This document shows positions 5,712 to 12,740 of a stretch of DNA of 14,051 bases, in pieces. How positions within the stretch are numbered: the first letter of the stretch is position 1; the number at the start of each line of letters is the position of its first letter. The DNA comes from Oscillospiraceae bacterium (GTDB lineage Bacteria; Bacillota; Clostridia; Oscillospirales; Ruminococcaceae), in contig WQXP01000012.1 in NCBI GenBank assembly GCA_009784765.1, forward strand, positions 1-14,051, in the 5' to 3' direction. The position numbers and the translations under genes were made by a program. The notes under the pieces were generated by a model. The model had not been told where the DNA came from. It saw only the letters and a list, made by a program, of their open reading frames with translations, and searched no databases.

Positions 5712-7607
5712 ATGGCAAAACAAAAACAAATCGCGGAACTTAACCAAAAGCTCGCGAAAGAACTCGAGGAGCTAAAATCCCACGCGCAAGAAATACCCAC
5801 GGTTGCGCGGAACAAGTTCGACATAGATGAGGAGTTAGAAACGCCTTTCGATGTCAGGCACTTGAAGCGCGCCTTGAGTTATGCGGGGCGGTATAAAAAG
5901 CGAATTGCGCTGGGGATTTTCCTCAGTTTGCTTTCGATTGCGGCGGGGCTTGCCGGGCCGGTGATTGCCATGTTCGCGATTGACACGTCAATCCCGAACG
6001 GTGATGTGCCGCTGCTGCTGAAACTCGCCGCTGCGATGTTCGCTGCTGTGTTCGCGGGGGTGTTCTTTGCGCAACGCCGCTCGATTGTTATGACACGAGT
6101 CGGGCAGGACATAATCCACGACATTCGCGAGGACTTGTTTGCACACTTGCAGAAACTGTCCTTTGAGTATTACGATTCCCGCCCTCACGGCAAGATTTTG
6201 GTGCGGTTAGTGAACTATATCAACAGTGTCTCGGAACTCATGACAAACGGGATTATCAACTTCGTCATGGAAATGCTGAACTTGCTTTTTATCGCGATTG
6301 CTATGTTCTTTGTATCGTGGCAGTTGGCGTTGGTGGTATTAGGTGGGGTTCCGTTCTTGGTCGGATTCTTGTGGTTTCTCAAGAGCCGTCAGCGCAAGGC
6401 GTGGCAAGATGTTTCGAACAAAACTTCTAACATGAACGCATACTTGCATGAGTGCATAGTCGGCGTTAAGATTACACAGGCATTCACTCGGGAAGACGAA
6501 AACGCAGAGACTTTTAATCAGCTTTCACGCGCTTACCGCAAAGACTGGATGAGGGCGGTGAAATACTCGCTGTTAGTCTGGCCTATGATTGACAATATCG
6601 CGAATATAGTCCGGGGGGCGATTTTTGTTGTGGGCTTGGTGTTTATGGTAGGGGCGGGAATCGGCGGCGGAGCGACACTCGGAACAGTGTCGGCAATGTC
6701 GCAATATTCGTGGAGGTTCTGGCAACCGCTGATTAACCTCTCGAACCTCATGAACACGTTTATCACGGCAGTGGCGTATCTTGAGCGAATTTTCGAAGCC
6801 TTAGACGAACCGGTCGCAGTAACAGACTCGGAGAATGCAACAAAACTCGCGCCTATTCGCGGCGATGTCGCCTTTGAGGGTGTTACCTTCTCTTACGAAA
6901 GCAACAAGGAAGCTAAAATCTTGGAAGACTTGTCTTTCACAGTCAAAGCCGGTGAGAGCGTCGCCCTTGTCGGGCCGACGGGAGCGGGTAAGACTACGAT
7001 TGTGAGCCTGATTTCGCGCTTCTATAACTTAGACAGCGGCAAAATCACCATTGACGGGAACGATATTTCACAGGTAAAATTAGAGAGTTTGCGCAGCCAA
7101 ATGGGGATTATGTTGCAAGACAGTGTAATATTCTCGGGGACTGTCATGTTCAACCTCAAGTACGGTAAGCGCGACGCGACTGATGAGCAGGTTCGCGAGG
7201 CGTGCAGAATCGTCGGTATAGATGATTTTATCAGCAACAATCTTGAGGACGGTTACAACACTGTCATTAAGGAACGCGGTTCGGGATTGTCGGCGGGGCA
7301 GAAACAGCTCATAGCATTCGCGAGGACAATTTTAGCAAATCCGCGAATTTTAGTTCTTGACGAAGCTACAAGCTCAATCGACGCACGAACAGAACGGAAT
7401 ATGCAAAAGAGCCTTGATTTTCTGCTAAAAAATGAATGCCGCACTTCATTCGTGATTGCACACAGATTGTCTACCATTCGCGAGTGCGACAAAATCATGT
7501 ATGTGGCTGAACGCGGAATCACAGAAGCGGGAACGCACGGCGAACTCATGAGCAAGCGCGGGGATTATTACGCGCTGTACACCGCTCAACAAGCATTTCA
7601 GGAGTAA
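5712..7607 (+). CDS. Heterodimeric ABC exporter, catalytically competent subunit
   Basis: A 631-residue half-transporter. It begins with a charged, coiled-coil-like extension (about residues 1-40), followed by a six-helix membrane domain (about 55-360) and an ATPase domain (about 385-631). Motifs are Walker A GPTGAGKTT (421-429), Q-loop Q469, signature L526-SAG-Q530 with alanine in place of the first glycine, Walker B D550 followed by the catalytic glutamate E551, and switch histidine H584 (IAHRLST). The good Walker B/His of this subunit should pair with the good LSGGQ of the upstream subunit to form one active ATP site, while the two weak halves form the other. AGAGGA precedes ATG 5712. The gap of 97 bases to the upstream gene holds a hairpin. 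Confidence 0.92.
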   Translation: MAKQKQIAELNQKLAKELEELKSHAQEIPTVARNKFDIDEELETPFDVRHLKRALSYAGRYKKRIALGIFLSLLSIAAGLAGPVIAMFAIDTSIPNGDVPLLLKLAAAMFAAVFAGVFFAQRRSIVMTRVGQDIIHDIREDLFAHLQKLSFEYYDSRPHGKILVRLVNYINSVSELMTNGIINFVMEMLNLLFIAIAMFFVSWQLALVVLGGVPFLVGFLWFLKSRQRKAWQDVSNKTSNMNAYLHECIVGVKITQAFTREDENAETFNQLSRAYRKDWMRAVKYSLLVWPMIDNIANIVRGAIFVVGLVFMVGAGIGGGATLGTVSAMSQYSWRFWQPLINLSNLMNTFITAVAYLERIFEALDEPVAVTDSENATKLAPIRGDVAFEGVTFSYESNKEAKILEDLSFTVKAGESVALVGPTGAGKTTIVSLISRFYNLDSGKITIDGNDISQVKLESLRSQMGIMLQDSVIFSGTVMFNLKYGKRDATDEQVREACRIVGIDDFISNNLEDGYNTVIKERGSGLSAGQKQLIAFARTILANPRILVLDEATSSIDARTERNMQKSLDFLLKNECRTSFVIAHRLSTIRECDKIMYVAERGITEAGTHGELMSKRGDYYALYTAQQAFQE

Positions 7608-7613
7608 AAACCT

Positions 7614-8609
7614 ATGATTAAAGACGCGATTATAACCTTAGCGCAAAAGCAAGACTTGTCTTACGATACCGCACGAGCAGTCATGGACGAGATTATGAGC
7701 GGGGAGGCCACTTCCGTTCAGATGAGCGCGTATCTGACTGCACTTGCACTCAAAGGCGAAACCATTGACGAAATCACGGGGTGTGCGGCGGGAATGAGGG
7801 CGCATTGTGTGCGGCTTCTGCACGATATGGACGTACTCGAAATAGTCGGAACGGGTGGCTCATCCGCGAAAAAGCAGGGGACGTTTAATATATCCACAGC
7901 GGCGAGTTTAATTGCGGCGGCGGCGGGGATTCCTGTAGCGAAGCACGGAAATCGCAGTGCGTCGAGTAAATGCGGTTCGGCGGATGTGTTGGAAGCTCTC
8001 GGTGTAAAAATCGACATTGCCCCGGCTAAAAGCGCGGAGTTGCTTCGCGAAATCGGGATTTGTTTCATGTTCGCGCAGAATTATCATATCGCGATGAAAT
8101 ACGTCGCGCCTGTGAGGCGGGAACTCGGTATTCGGACTGTGTTTAACATACTCGGGCCCCTGACTAATCCCGCAGGAGCTAAAATGCAGCTTATGGGCGT
8201 GTATGATGAAGCATTAGTCGAACCCCTTGCGGCAGTGTTAGCAAAACTCGGAGTGAGCAAAGCTCTTGTAGTCCACGGAAGCGAGGGCATTGACGAAGTG
8301 TCTCTCACAGCCCCGACTGTAACGTCGCAAGGTATAATCACCCCGGAGCAGTTCGGGTTCGAACGCTGTCGCGAGGAAGACTTACTTGGAGGAGAACCCG
8401 CCGAAAACGCGGCGATTCTGCGGGGGATTTTCGAACTCAAAGAACGCGGTGCAAAACGAGATGCGGCAGTTCTTAATGCGGGAGTAGCAATGCACGTAAC
8501 AGGCAGATATGAGAGCATGGAACAGGCAGTCAAAGCCGCAGAAGAAGCGGTGGACTCGGGGGCGGCGTTAGCGAAGTTAGAATCGTTCATAGAAAGGTCG
8601 AACACATGA
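7614..8609 (+). CDS. trpD: Anthranilate phosphoribosyltransferase
   Basis: A 331-residue cytoplasmic enzyme of tryptophan synthesis that joins anthranilate to PRPP, giving phosphoribosyl-anthranilate. Family motifs are clear: GTGG (79-82), TFNIST (90-95), AKHGNRSASSK (109-119), GSADVLEALG (121-130), APVRRELGIRT (165-175), NILGPLTNPAG (178-188) and a D227-E228 pair. Length is normal. One oddity: the glycine-rich loop normally reads GTGGD with a short run to TFNIST, but here the aspartate is serine (S83) and the loop is about three residues longer. The gene starts six bases after the exporter stop, with GGAG (7600-7603) in the upstream coding end as its ribosome site, so it should be co-transcribed. 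Its stop overlaps trpC (ATGA). Confidence 0.93.
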   Translation: MIKDAIITLAQKQDLSYDTARAVMDEIMSGEATSVQMSAYLTALALKGETIDEITGCAAGMRAHCVRLLHDMDVLEIVGTGGSSAKKQGTFNISTAASLIAAAAGIPVAKHGNRSASSKCGSADVLEALGVKIDIAPAKSAELLREIGICFMFAQNYHIAMKYVAPVRRELGIRTVFNILGPLTNPAGAKMQLMGVYDEALVEPLAAVLAKLGVSKALVVHGSEGIDEVSLTAPTVTSQGIITPEQFGFERCREEDLLGGEPAENAAILRGIFELKERGAKRDAAVLNAGVAMHVTGRYESMEQAVKAAEEAVDSGAALAKLESFIERSNT

Positions 8610-9355
8610 ATATATTGGAACAAATCTGCGACTATACCCGGGAGAGAGTCGCGGCGAAAAAAGCGCATACTCGGCGGTTCGAGAATGCACTGCGGGGAAA
8701 AGACACTGCCCGCTCTGCCCCCTCTTCTATGACTTTTATCTGCGAAGTCAAAAAAGCGTCGCCGTCAAAGGGCGTGATTTGCCCTGCAGAAAGCTTCGAC
8801 CCTCTTGCAATCGCGCGGGGGTATGTTCAGGCAGGAGCGGCGGCAATTTCCGTACTGACAGAGCCGAAGTGGTTCATGGGGGCGGACGAGTATCTGCAAA
8901 ACATCAGCCGCGAATGCGACATTCCGACACTCCGCAAAGATTTCGTGGTAGATGAGTTTATGATTTACGAGGCGAAGTTCTTAGGGGCGAGTGCCGTTTT
9001 ATTGATTTGCGCGGCTCTGTCGCAAAGCGACCTTGAGCGGTATCTGAAAATCGCGGAAAACATTGGGCTGTGCGTTCTTGTGGAAACTCACGATGAGCGT
9101 GAAATAGACATGGCTCTGGCTGCGGGGGCAAGAATTATCGGCGTGAACAATCGCAATCTCAAAACTTTTGAGGTGGATTTGTCCCTCAGCGAACGTCTGC
9201 GCAAGTTAGTCCCGCCCGAAGTGGTGTTTGTGGCAGAGAGCGGGATTCAAACCCGCGACGATGTAGCGCGGTTGGAGGCGGCGGGAGTACAGGCAGTCCT
9301 GATTGGCGAAACACTGATGAGAGGCGGTAGCTTAGATTGCTTGAGAGGACAATGA
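8606..9355 (+). CDS. trpC: Indole-3-glycerol phosphate synthase
   Basis: A 249-residue TIM-barrel enzyme that closes the ring of carboxyphenylamino-deoxyribulose phosphate, giving indole-3-glycerol phosphate. Catalytic and binding segments are in order: CEVKKASPSKG (46-56, with E47 and K49), TEPKWFMG (85-92), LRKDF (109-113, K111), LVETH (158-162, E160), GVNNRNL (179-185, N181) and VAESGI (209-214, E211 and S212). Everything expected for activity appears intact, and the length is slightly below the usual 255-265. Start and stop both overlap neighbours by ATGA (8606-8609 and 9352-9355), so trpD-C-F form one coupled translational unit. Confidence 0.94.
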   Translation: MNILEQICDYTRERVAAKKAHTRRFENALRGKDTARSAPSSMTFICEVKKASPSKGVICPAESFDPLAIARGYVQAGAAAISVLTEPKWFMGADEYLQNISRECDIPTLRKDFVVDEFMIYEAKFLGASAVLLICAALSQSDLERYLKIAENIGLCVLVETHDEREIDMALAAGARIIGVNNRNLKTFEVDLSLSERLRKLVPPEVVFVAESGIQTRDDVARLEAAGVQAVLIGETLMRGGSLDCLRGQ

Positions 9356-9966
9356 CAGAGGGTGTAAAAGTCAAAATCTGCGGATTGTGGCGGCGCGAAG
9401 ACATAGAAACAATAAACGCTCTGACAACAAAACCCGACTATGTCGGGTTCGTTTTCGCGAAAAGCAAGCGACAGGTAACGCCGGAGCAAGCCGCGATTCT
9501 GCGTGAAGCATTAGCAGAACAATCGCCGAAAGTGATTGCAGTCGGGGTGTTTGTAAACGAGCCGATTGCGAACATAACCGCTCTCGTAAAAGCCGGGGCG
9601 ATTGACATGATTCAACTTCACGGAAGCGAAAGCGTCGAGAACGAGGAGTATATTCGCGAGTTGAAATTACACACCGACAAACCGATTATACGCGCCGCTT
9701 TGTCGGAAGCTGCCGATTACCTGCTCTTTGACGCGCCGATTCCCGGGGCGGGCAAAGTTTTTGACTGGAGTACAATTCCTGCTACAAAGAAGCCGTTTTT
9801 CTTGGCGGGAGGGCTCAACCCCGATAATGTTGCGGAGGCTATTACCACAGTAAAGCCCTATGCGGTCGATGTCAGTTCGGGGGTAGAACGCGGAGGAGTC
9901 AAAGACGCGGCTTTAATCGAAGCGTTTATTTGCGCGCCGATGAATAAAATCGACATACAGAAGTAG
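9352..9966 (+). CDS. trpF: Phosphoribosylanthranilate isomerase
   Basis: A 204-residue TIM-barrel enzyme catalysing the Amadori rearrangement between the TrpD and TrpC steps. The catalytic cysteine is C10 in VKICGL and the catalytic aspartate D127 in LLFDA; IQLHGSE (87-93) and the phosphate loop VDVSSGVERGGVKD (162-175) are present. I chose ATG 9352 because it follows AGAGGA (9343-9348) and overlaps the trpC stop as ATGA; the TTG at 9337 is less likely. The last 109 bases overlap the convergent YihY-family gene. No trpB or trpA follows, and trpE/G are not upstream, so those pathway genes must lie elsewhere if the pathway is complete. Confidence 0.93.
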   Translation: MTEGVKVKICGLWRREDIETINALTTKPDYVGFVFAKSKRQVTPEQAAILREALAEQSPKVIAVGVFVNEPIANITALVKAGAIDMIQLHGSESVENEEYIRELKLHTDKPIIRAALSEAADYLLFDAPIPGAGKVFDWSTIPATKKPFFLAGGLNPDNVAEAITTVKPYAVDVSSGVERGGVKDAALIEAFICAPMNKIDIQK

Positions 9967-10541
9967 AGCCACAACATAGTCGCGGCTGCGGCGGCGAAAC
10001 TTCCGTAAACTTCACTGAAATTCGCGTACCGCTCTACATAGAGCGAATAGCCGTAGGAGAAGCCGCTCCAGCCCACAGCCGCGAACGCCGCCCCGATGGC
10101 GACGCTGCGCCATTTCGGGCGTTTTTCACCTCGAGAGCTGCGAGCGGGGAGCATTCTGTACAACAGCGCGAAAAGCACGAACAAAACAACAATCCCGAAG
10201 AGGGAGAGCGATATAGTCAGCATGAATTGCAGTGCAAGAGTGTACAAGACGCTCAGAAGCCTTTGCTTGGCGTGGTTGCGAGAGTTTCGAACCTCTGCGA
10301 TTTTGTTCAGCCCCCTGATGACAGTGAACATACAGTGAGAAGCTGCCCACAGTGCGGATATTCCTGCGGCGGAGAATAAAGCAACGGGGGCGGTTTTCAG
10401 TTGAGCGAGAATCAGCGCGAAGGGCGACAGGGAGATTATCGCGAAGAACGCGGCGGCGGCAGAGTATGCGCGAACAGAGTTAGCTTCAAGGGTGCGGGTA
10501 AATTCGCGGACTATGCGATAATAAAATTTTATAGTTCTCAT
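9858..10541 (-). CDS. YihY/BrkB-family membrane protein, short form
   Basis: A 227-residue protein with about five or six hydrophobic segments. The family signature is clear near the end: SEVYGSFAAAAATMLWLY then GAQINA (about 176-206), and the middle has ALWAASHCMFTVIRGLNKI (63-81). The family was once called ribonuclease BN, but that is a misnomer; its function is not settled. It is shorter than the usual 270-300 residues, apparently because the stretch between LSPF (about residue 38) and the ALWAAS helix lacks some 45-50 residues. I chose ATG 10541 because its N terminus (RTIKFYYRIVREF) matches the family start; the frame is open upstream to TTG 10589, but that part lies in heptamer repeats. 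Ribosome site is weak for either. The C-terminal tail is encoded opposite trpF. Confidence 0.78.
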   Translation of the reverse strand: MRTIKFYYRIVREFTRTLEANSVRAYSAAAAFFAIISLSPFALILAQLKTAPVALFSAAGISALWAASHCMFTVIRGLNKIAEVRNSRNHAKQRLLSVLYTLALQFMLTISLSLFGIVVLFVLFALLYRMLPARSSRGEKRPKWRSVAIGAAFAAVGWSGFSYGYSLYVERYANFSEVYGSFAAAAATMLWLYFCMSILFIGAQINASIKAASLTPPRSTPELTSTA

Positions 10542-10575
10542 ACTGCCAGTATGTGCAGATTTCGTGAAAAAATAA

Positions 10576-10610
10576 CTGTCCATTGTCAATTATCGACTGT
10601 CAACTGTCAA
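10576..10610. repeat. Five-unit heptamer repeat
   Basis: Consecutive seven-base units: CTGTCCA, TTGTCAA, TTATCGA, CTGTCAA, CTGTCAA. Read on the minus strand these are TTGACAG/TTGACAA-like, several containing the -35 hexamer TTGACA. The array lies between the YihY-family start and the plus-strand promoter at 10630. Confidence 0.65.
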
Positions 10611-10629
10611 TTATTTTTTCCCAAATCTC

Positions 10630-10658
10630 TTGACAAAGGCAGTTTTATATGGTATAAT
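10630..10658 (+). promoter_or_regulatory. Perfect-consensus sigma-A promoter
   Basis: TTGACA (10630-10635), 17-base spacer, TATAAT (10653-10658), with TG at 10650-10651 giving an extended -10. The predicted start is near 10665, about 44 bases before the PAS-protein ATG. The leader contains a ten-codon frame (10671-10703, MSNKNNRRSL) whose own start has no ribosome site. Confidence 0.85.
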
Positions 10659-10708
10659 GTAGCGGTATTTATGTCAAACAAAAACAATCGACGGAGTTTA
10701 TAATAATA

Positions 10709-11677
10709 ATGAATCTTGAGTATTTCAACAATTTAGCCGACCACTTAGCGGAGATGGTTAATATATCGGGGAACAGAGGCTTGGTGCTGATAATTGCCGC
10801 CGCTGTTGTGCTTTTCGCGATTATTTTGCTAATCGTGAACGCTGTTGTGTCCGCAAAAAAGCGCAAACTCGCTCTCAAAGCACAAGAGCTTGACGGGATT
10901 TTAGAGGCTCTCTACAAAGTTTCGCCGGATATGCTCGTCTGCAAAGACAATATGGGGCTGTTTCAGCGTTGTAATGAGGCTTTTACAGAGTTTGCGGGAA
11001 TGGGCGAGTCGCAGTTAATCGGCAAAAGCCTATCCGAACTCGAGAGTTTGTCTGAGCGGTTCAACGGCGAAATAGTCGCGGCGGACAGAAAAGCAGTCGC
11101 CGAGGGAATAACAGTGAGGTTCCGCCAAGAGCTTGAATATCCTGACGGAAGCAGCAAATTTTTCGAAAGTGTGAGAACGCCTGTTCTTCGCCAAAAAGGC
11201 ACATCTAAAGGGATACTCTGCATTTTCCGCGATTTGACGGAAGTCAACGACGCACATCGTAAAAGTGAAGAACTCAGCTCAAAACTCACAGAGTTCGAGA
11301 AGTTCGCACAGAAAGACATAGATTTCGAGAACCAAATCAATGAACAAGCCAAGCGAATCGCGGTTCTTGAGGCGGATTTGCTCGCATCACGCAAGGGGGC
11401 TTTTTGCTTGAAAGCACTCAAGTATATAGCGGCGATGGGGGGCGCATTAAGCGACGATAATCTGCCGATGTATGCCGACCACGTCATTTCAATCAAAGAA
11501 GATGCGGCAAAAATCGGGGCGGAAGAATTAGCGAAACGCGCCGCAGACCTCGAGAACGCTGTTGATTATCAAGACCGCGATTTCATCAAAGCCAATCACC
11601 CGGACTTTATTGGGGAACTCAGCAAAACCCTCGGCGAGTTAGACGCAGAAATGCAGGCGCGTAATAAACCCTTATGA
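10709..11677 (+). CDS. Membrane PAS protein with Hpt-like C-terminal domain
   Basis: A 322-residue protein. One hydrophobic helix (about 24-47) anchors it; residues about 62-180 form a PAS domain (LVCKDNMGLFQRCNEAFTEF at 76-95, GKSLSEL, then FFESVRTPVL and ILCIFRDLTE), followed by a coiled coil (about 181-228). The tail (about 230-310) resembles a histidine phosphotransfer domain: SIKEDAAKIGAEELAKRAAD LEN pattern with LxxxAxxLE spacing. The phosphorylated histidine expected three residues before K263 is isoleucine (I260); the nearest histidine is H258. There is no kinase ATPase or GGDEF domain. I infer a signalling adaptor or degenerate phosphotransfer protein. GGAG (10695-10698) is about ten bases before the ATG. 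The stop overlaps the next start by ATGA. Confidence 0.75.
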   Translation: MNLEYFNNLADHLAEMVNISGNRGLVLIIAAAVVLFAIILLIVNAVVSAKKRKLALKAQELDGILEALYKVSPDMLVCKDNMGLFQRCNEAFTEFAGMGESQLIGKSLSELESLSERFNGEIVAADRKAVAEGITVRFRQELEYPDGSSKFFESVRTPVLRQKGTSKGILCIFRDLTEVNDAHRKSEELSSKLTEFEKFAQKDIDFENQINEQAKRIAVLEADLLASRKGAFCLKALKYIAAMGGALSDDNLPMYADHVISIKEDAAKIGAEELAKRAADLENAVDYQDRDFIKANHPDFIGELSKTLGELDAEMQARNKPL

Positions 11678-12234
11678 CTTGCATAATCGTTGGTGCAAGC
11701 CCCGAATGTGCCGCAATCGCTGAACACGAGAACGCACAAGCTTTTGTAATCGCCGTTGACGGCGGGTATGACCGCCTCACAGAATGCGGCATTGTTCCCG
11801 ACTTAGTCATCGGCGATTTTGACTCCCTCACGGGAAAGTTGCCCGTTACTGTCGAAACACTGCGATTTCCGCAGGAGAAAGACGAGTCAGACACGGAACT
11901 TGCCGTGCAGGAAGCAATTCGGCGGGGTTGTAAAGCTTTTCGCATATACGGCGCACTCGGCGGGCGGCTTGACCACACCCTCGCGAATATCGCGCTGATG
12001 ATTTCGCTCAGCGAACGCGGGTATGATTGCCGCTTAATCGGCGAACGCGAATGGCTCACGGCTGTTGTTTCGAACAGCAGATTTAAGCTTGACTGCGCCA
12101 CCGGGCAGACTGTGTCTGTATTCACGGCTGATGAGTCGGCACACGGCGTTACGTTGACAGGCTTCAAGTACCCTCTCGCGAATGCGGTCTTACAGCGCGG
12201 AACTCGCGGACTGAGCAATGAGGTTACGGAATAA
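11674..12234 (+). CDS. thiN: Thiamine pyrophosphokinase, C-terminally truncated by a stop codon
   Basis: The 186-residue product carries all N-terminal catalytic motifs of the ThiN family, which transfers pyrophosphate from ATP to thiamine to make the cofactor: VDGGYDRL (28-35), PDLVIGDFDS (42-51), KDESDTELA (69-77) and GALGGRLDHTLAN (93-105). The family is usually 205-220 residues. Here it stops at GLSNEVTE, but the same frame continues after TAA (12232-12234) for 23 sense codons, RAVVEVKSGALVIVVNTEH and KEEE, to a second TAA at 12304-12306. That continuation is the expected C-terminal strand (V-x-V-x-x-G-x-L-V-I). The gene therefore appears to carry a nonsense change. Whether the short product works is unknown. 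It is coupled by ATGA to the PAS gene. Confidence 0.88.
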   Translation: MTCIIVGASPECAAIAEHENAQAFVIAVDGGYDRLTECGIVPDLVIGDFDSLTGKLPVTVETLRFPQEKDESDTELAVQEAIRRGCKAFRIYGALGGRLDHTLANIALMISLSERGYDCRLIGEREWLTAVVSNSRFKLDCATGQTVSVFTADESAHGVTLTGFKYPLANAVLQRGTRGLSNEVTE

Positions 12235-12306
12235 AGAGCGGTGGTGGAAGTCAAGTCGGGGGCTTTGGTTATTGTTGTGAATACGGAACATAAAGAAGAG
12301 GAGTAA
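12235..12306 (+). other. Untranslated remnant of the thiamine pyrophosphokinase C terminus
   Basis: In frame with thiN after its TAA, this stretch has 23 sense codons with the expected family ending, then TAA (12304-12306). That second stop is three bases before the next gene's ATG (12310), and the GAGGAG ribosome site of the next gene lies within the last codons. This is the spacing expected of an originally full-length gene. Confidence 0.7.
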
Positions 12307-12309
12307 GTC

Positions 12310-12564
12310 ATGAAAAATCGAGTTTGGGCAATGTTACTTGCAGTTGTAATTCCACTGCAATTTCAGTCCGCTTTCGCATTCAGCGAGGGTTTTGCGCGGG
12401 TTCGCCAAAACGACGTGTGGAGATTTATCGACAAGTCCGGCAATTTTGTCTTCATGGAATCTGCTCCTGACGGCTTCGCAAACGCTCGGTGTTTCAAGGA
12501 AGGCTTTGCAGGAGTGTATAGAAGTACAACATGGCAATTTATTGACGCGACATCAGAAATGTGA
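12310..12564 (+). CDS. Short secreted WG-repeat protein, probably truncated
   Basis: An 84-residue product with a signal peptide (basic MKNR, hydrophobic core, likely cleavage after A21-F-A23). Two WG-type repeat units follow: FSEGFARVRQNDVWRFIDKSG (units near residues 24-44) and FKEGFAGVYRSTTWQFIDAT (62-81). WG-repeat proteins normally have many such units with W-G-F-I-D-x-x-G; here the G is R or Q and only two remain before TGA. AGAGGAG (12297-12303) is a good ribosome site. A small hairpin and G+C-rich DNA follow at once. I read it as the surviving front of a larger gene; a genuine small secreted protein cannot be ruled out. The function of the family is unknown. Confidence 0.6.
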   Translation: MKNRVWAMLLAVVIPLQFQSAFAFSEGFARVRQNDVWRFIDKSGNFVFMESAPDGFANARCFKEGFAGVYRSTTWQFIDATSEM

Positions 12565-12567
12565 ATA

Positions 12568-12584
12568 CACTCCGCTTCGGAGTG
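12568..12584 (+). repeat. Small hairpin after the WG-repeat gene
   Basis: CACTCCG (12568-12574), loop CTT, CGGAGTG (12578-12584), starting four bases after the TGA. No T-run follows, so it is not a standard intrinsic terminator. The rest of 12585-12680 contains another short GCGG/CCGC stem (12601-12612) but no gene that I can support. Confidence 0.5.
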
Positions 12585-12680
12585 GTTGAGGTGCAAGAAC
12601 GCGGAACGCCGCGCCGCGAAAAACTCCGCTGTCGGAACGCTCCTCGAATGGACACGAACAAAATTTTTCTTAAAAACCCC

Positions 12681-12709
12681 TTGACAAATCAAAATTAGTA
12701 TGATATAAT
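12681..12709 (+). promoter_or_regulatory. Perfect-consensus promoter for tRNA-Ser
   Basis: TTGACA (12681-12686), 17-base spacer, TATAAT (12704-12709), with TG at 12701-12702 (extended -10). The predicted start is near 12716, giving a leader of about 45 bases that contains a palindrome (12718-12730) and the GC-rich repeat copy. Confidence 0.88.
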
Positions 12710-12740
12710 GATAAAGTTGTTGATTCAACAGCGGACAAGT

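Noticed and set aside
10542-10589. Sixteen extra codons for the YihY-family protein (TTG 10589 or ATG 10583)
   Set aside because: The added residues are unlike the family N terminus and derive partly from the heptamer repeats; ATG 10541 fits the family.
10671-10703. Ten-codon leader peptide before the PAS gene
   Set aside because: It has no ribosome site and no regulatory codon run or attenuator hairpin.
12568-12584. Hairpin as a terminator for the PAS-thiN transcript
   Set aside because: Only seven pairs and no T-run follow.
12597-12680. Possible small gene or continuation of the WG protein
   Set aside because: No frame with a start, ribosome site and recognisable repeat unit could be found.
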